64,000 nt of DNA, from contig CAZBWK010000002.1 in assembly GCA_964495655.1 (NCBI GenBank), positions 1 through 64,000 on the forward strand, in the 5' to 3' direction. This document shows, one piece after another, positions 62,107-64,000 of this stretch (position 1 is the first letter of the stretch; the number at the start of each line of letters is the position of its first letter). The translations under genes were made by a program, and so were the position numbers. The stretch is from JAAYJR01 sp964495655 (lineage in GTDB: Bacteria; Bacteroidota; Bacteroidia; Bacteroidales; Prolixibacteraceae). The notes beneath the pieces are model-generated. The model made no database searches and was not told where the DNA came from. It was given only the letters and a program-made list of their open reading frames with translations.

Positions 62107-63222
62107 TTATGGGTCTTTTCGCTTAAGAAGCTGATAAAGAGCTAATAAAAAATCACGGTTATCGGCTGTCAGGTAATCCATTTCACCGCCCATCCTGTTG
62201 AATGTCTTACAATATCTCAGGTAATAAGCCGGATTGTCGGCGGGAGGCTCTCCGTCTTTTTGCCAGTCCCATTCTGAATATGCCAGATCCACGACCAGGA
62301 TATAATGATTGTCAATATGCTCATTTCTCTGAATAGCTAAATTTTGGGACATTGACAAAGCTTTTTCAAAAATCATGGGTGACATAACGGCTGAACCCAC
62401 CGAGAGGTAGACTCCGTTTTCCAGGTTACTGACGCTGTGTGCATAACCAAGAAAATCATTCAATGCCGTGCGGCCTATTGCCGCTCCGTGATTTAACGGA
62501 TGGTTATAGATTATATCATGACCTATCATCGGATGCCCTGTGAAGGGCACCTTTAATTTATATGCATTTCCCTGAACCGAATATTCTTTCCAGGGATGCG
62601 GAACCTCCATAAATCCCGGAGTTAATCCAAAATGTTGTATTATACCTGCAAAATCTAATGCTGCAGCAGCTGTTTCCGGGTCTGTTTTCATCTTTTCAAC
62701 AGCATGTTCATATAAAAATGGCAATTCCGGTATTTCGACACCTTCCTCCCAGATCATCTTTCCCACCGATTCGCCATAACCCAAACCCTTGTATGCCCCG
62801 GCTATCAATGCAAGGTTAATATAAAAACCGGTCTCTTCCCAGATTCCGAATTGTCCGATGTTGACATTTTCACGGACATCCTCACTTGACTTTCCCTGAT
62901 ATGCAAACTCCCAGTCGTGAATGATACCTGCACCGTTAGTGGCCAGATGGGTTATCCATCCCTCCTTTATCAATGCTGTCAGAGCCGGAGCCATTCCGTT
63001 CTTTATAGTATGAGCGCCAAAAGCCATTATTACCGGCCTGTTTAAATTACGGGCTTTCATTATCCTGTCTGCACACTTTCCCGTTATCTTGTTAAAATTT
63101 GCCGTACAATTACCCGGTTGCCGGTCTGCCGGAATATGGTCTCTTTCGATATAGACCTTATTTTTCCTGTCAGCCAGCCGTCTGGTCTTTAGCTTATCCC
63201 TGTCAAACTTAGTATATGGCAT
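62107..63222 (-). CDS. Deoxyhypusine-synthase-like protein of unknown function
   Basis: No firm family name. The central block (about 85-165), with FGAHTIKNGMAP, THLATNGAGIIHDWE and SEDVRENVNIGQFG, resembles the NAD-binding core of deoxyhypusine synthase, where TTAGG and GKELRENG-type motifs occur. Bacteria generally lack the eIF5A substrate, and this gene sits in a sugar operon 10 bases after a HAD phosphatase gene, so it presumably acts on a different, small substrate using NAD. There is no signal peptide. At 371 residues the size agrees with the fold. The assignment is by motif resemblance only. Confidence 0.5.
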   Translation of the reverse strand: MPYTKFDRDKLKTRRLADRKNKVYIERDHIPADRQPGNCTANFNKITGKCADRIMKARNLNRPVIMAFGAHTIKNGMAPALTALIKEGWITHLATNGAGIIHDWEFAYQGKSSEDVRENVNIGQFGIWEETGFYINLALIAGAYKGLGYGESVGKMIWEEGVEIPELPFLYEHAVEKMKTDPETAAAALDFAGIIQHFGLTPGFMEVPHPWKEYSVQGNAYKLKVPFTGHPMIGHDIIYNHPLNHGAAIGRTALNDFLGYAHSVSNLENGVYLSVGSAVMSPMIFEKALSMSQNLAIQRNEHIDNHYILVVDLAYSEWDWQKDGEPPADNPAYYLRYCKTFNRMGGEMDYLTADNRDFLLALYQLLKRKDP

Positions 63223-63232
63223 AATTCTGTCC

Positions 63233-64000
63233 CTATTTAATATTCAACATCTCCAAAAGGCTCTCCATCTGCGAAAAATCCGGTACAACAATATCTGCAC
63301 CTGCCTTGATAAGTCTGGATCGCTTACCAGGGTTGAGGCTGTGCCTCTTCACTTCATTACTTGCAATACCGACAGTGACGCCTCCCCTCTTTCTGGTTTC
63401 CCTGATCTCGACAGGCCCGTCACCAAACGTAACAACCTGTCCCATATTTGAGTCTCCAATGCTGGTAAGTATACGATCCAGCACGATCTTTTTAGCATCT
63501 TTTTTAATATCGCCAACTGAGCCGTAGATCCCCCCTTCGAATAAATTGTCATAACCCAGGATCCGGGCTTCATTTTTTACATCTACTTCATCGGTACCGC
63601 TTGCAAGATACAGCTTAATACCGGCCCCATACAAAGTCTTCAGAAACAATACGGCATTCTTCATGGTGAAATCTTCAAGCACCAGCTCTCCCCGCAAGAT
63701 CTTTGTCTCCCTGCTTCTTACCATCTTCAGCAGTTCATCGTTATATATCTCTTTATAGCCAAACTCATCCAGTATCTCACCTTCGGGTACAAGTCCGAAC
63801 TCCCTGACAAGCTCCGTCAGTCCTTTCATCTGTACCAGAGTCTGAATGCCTGTTGTTTTATCTATATAATCGGCAACCCTTGACTGCACTTTGTGATAAA
63901 GCGCTTCATCAGCTTCATTGAACTTCCTGCCGAGAATAGCCTTTATCATCATCGGCTCCATGATCTGCTCCCATCCTTCGCGAAGTGTTGAGATAGTACC
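63233..64000 (-). CDS. HAD-superfamily phosphatase (5' end beyond the window)
   Basis: A probable sugar or metabolite phosphatase. The frame stays open to the window edge: the bases before the first ATG (63961) encode GTISTLREGWEQI, whose GTIS is the end of the HAD motif I (DxDGT) nucleophile loop. The real start and the catalytic aspartates therefore lie outside, and 63961 is not the start. Inside the window are a motif II-like YLASGTDE and the motif IV TFGDGPVE with Asp. It is the first visible gene of the carbohydrate operon and is followed after 10 bases by the deoxyhypusine-synthase-like gene. Confidence 0.8.
   Translation of the reverse strand, partial: GTISTLREGWEQIMEPMMIKAILGRKFNEADEALYHKVQSRVADYIDKTTGIQTLVQMKGLTELVREFGLVPEGEILDEFGYKEIYNDELLKMVRSRETKILRGELVLEDFTMKNAVLFLKTLYGAGIKLYLASGTDEVDVKNEARILGYDNLFEGGIYGSVGDIKKDAKKIVLDRILTSIGDSNMGQVVTFGDGPVEIRETRKRGGVTVGIASNEVKRHSLNPGKRSRLIKAGADIVVPDFSQMESLLEMLNIK

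Noticed and set aside
63233..63961. HAD protein naturally lacking motif I
   Set aside because: The frame continues to the window edge and encodes GTIS, the end of motif I; the absence is due to the window boundary.
1..64000. CRISPR array, insertion sequence or prophage
   Set aside because: No regularly spaced repeats, transposase, integrase or phage structural genes were seen on either strand.

Overview
The window looks like a chromosomal segment of a Bacteroidota bacterium, most like the anaerobic or facultative Bacteroidales/Marinilabiliales. The support is: two PorP/SprF-like proteins next to a protein with a type IX secretion (T9SS) type B sorting domain; promoter elements matching the Bacteroidota consensus (TTTG, about 19 bases, TAnnTTTG) with weak or absent Shine-Dalgarno sites; an iron-type superoxide dismutase; and signal peptides ending in the A/S-Q style common in this phylum. 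No tRNA, rRNA, CRISPR array, insertion sequence or prophage was seen. Nearly all of the window is coding. The last gene runs off the right edge.

Layout. 1-7.8 kb: an orphan sigma-54-type response regulator, an anchored alpha/beta hydrolase, an outer-membrane barrel-like protein paired with a five-heme cytochrome c, a glycosyltransferase with an OmpH/Skp chaperone, and a nitroreductase. 7.9-15.3 kb: xylulokinase and xylose isomerase, Fe-SOD, then an exported M14 peptidase coupled to a lipoprotein version of N-acetylglucosamine-6-phosphate deacetylase. 15.3-21.8 kb (minus strand): an FtsX-type ABC exporter, a GT4 glycosyltransferase and a secreted beta-propeller.

22.1-36.3 kb (minus strand) is the most unusual part. 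Four related PQQ-like beta-propeller proteins in tandem are followed by an NHL propeller, a 60-residue four-cysteine membrane protein, a Tat-exported polyferredoxin, a NapH-like membrane ferredoxin, a three-helix membrane propeller, a NuoE/NuoF/ferredoxin fusion, and a FAD iron-sulfur protein that has lost its NAD(P)H domain. A sixth propeller lies just beyond. By gene content this could be an electron-transfer system linking NADH/ferredoxin, the quinone pool and periplasmic propellers. No terminal catalytic subunit (hydrogenase, formate dehydrogenase, nitrate reductase) is present. I do not recognise it as a named system.

36.4-44.1 kb: TypA/BipA, then an operon etfB-etfA-membrane FeS protein-CCG protein-acyl-CoA dehydrogenase. 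This is a split ETF:menaquinone oxidoreductase pathway that passes electrons from acyl-CoA oxidation to the membrane; its CCG subunit has lost the cysteines of its first domain. 44.5-49.7 kb: a small acidic protein, an ECF sigma factor, uvrA and a MATE exporter. 49.9-56.6 kb: the PorP/SprF pair, the large T9SS lectin/PKD protein, a dihydroorotate-dehydrogenase-like protein and a YggS-type PLP protein. 56.8-64.0 kb: a tight five-gene carbohydrate operon (HAD phosphatase, deoxyhypusine-synthase-like protein, two-domain hydrolase, AGE-family epimerase, sodium/sugar symporter).

Functional names rest on motif reading without database searches. Start codons were chosen from family N-termini, signal peptides and promoter positions.
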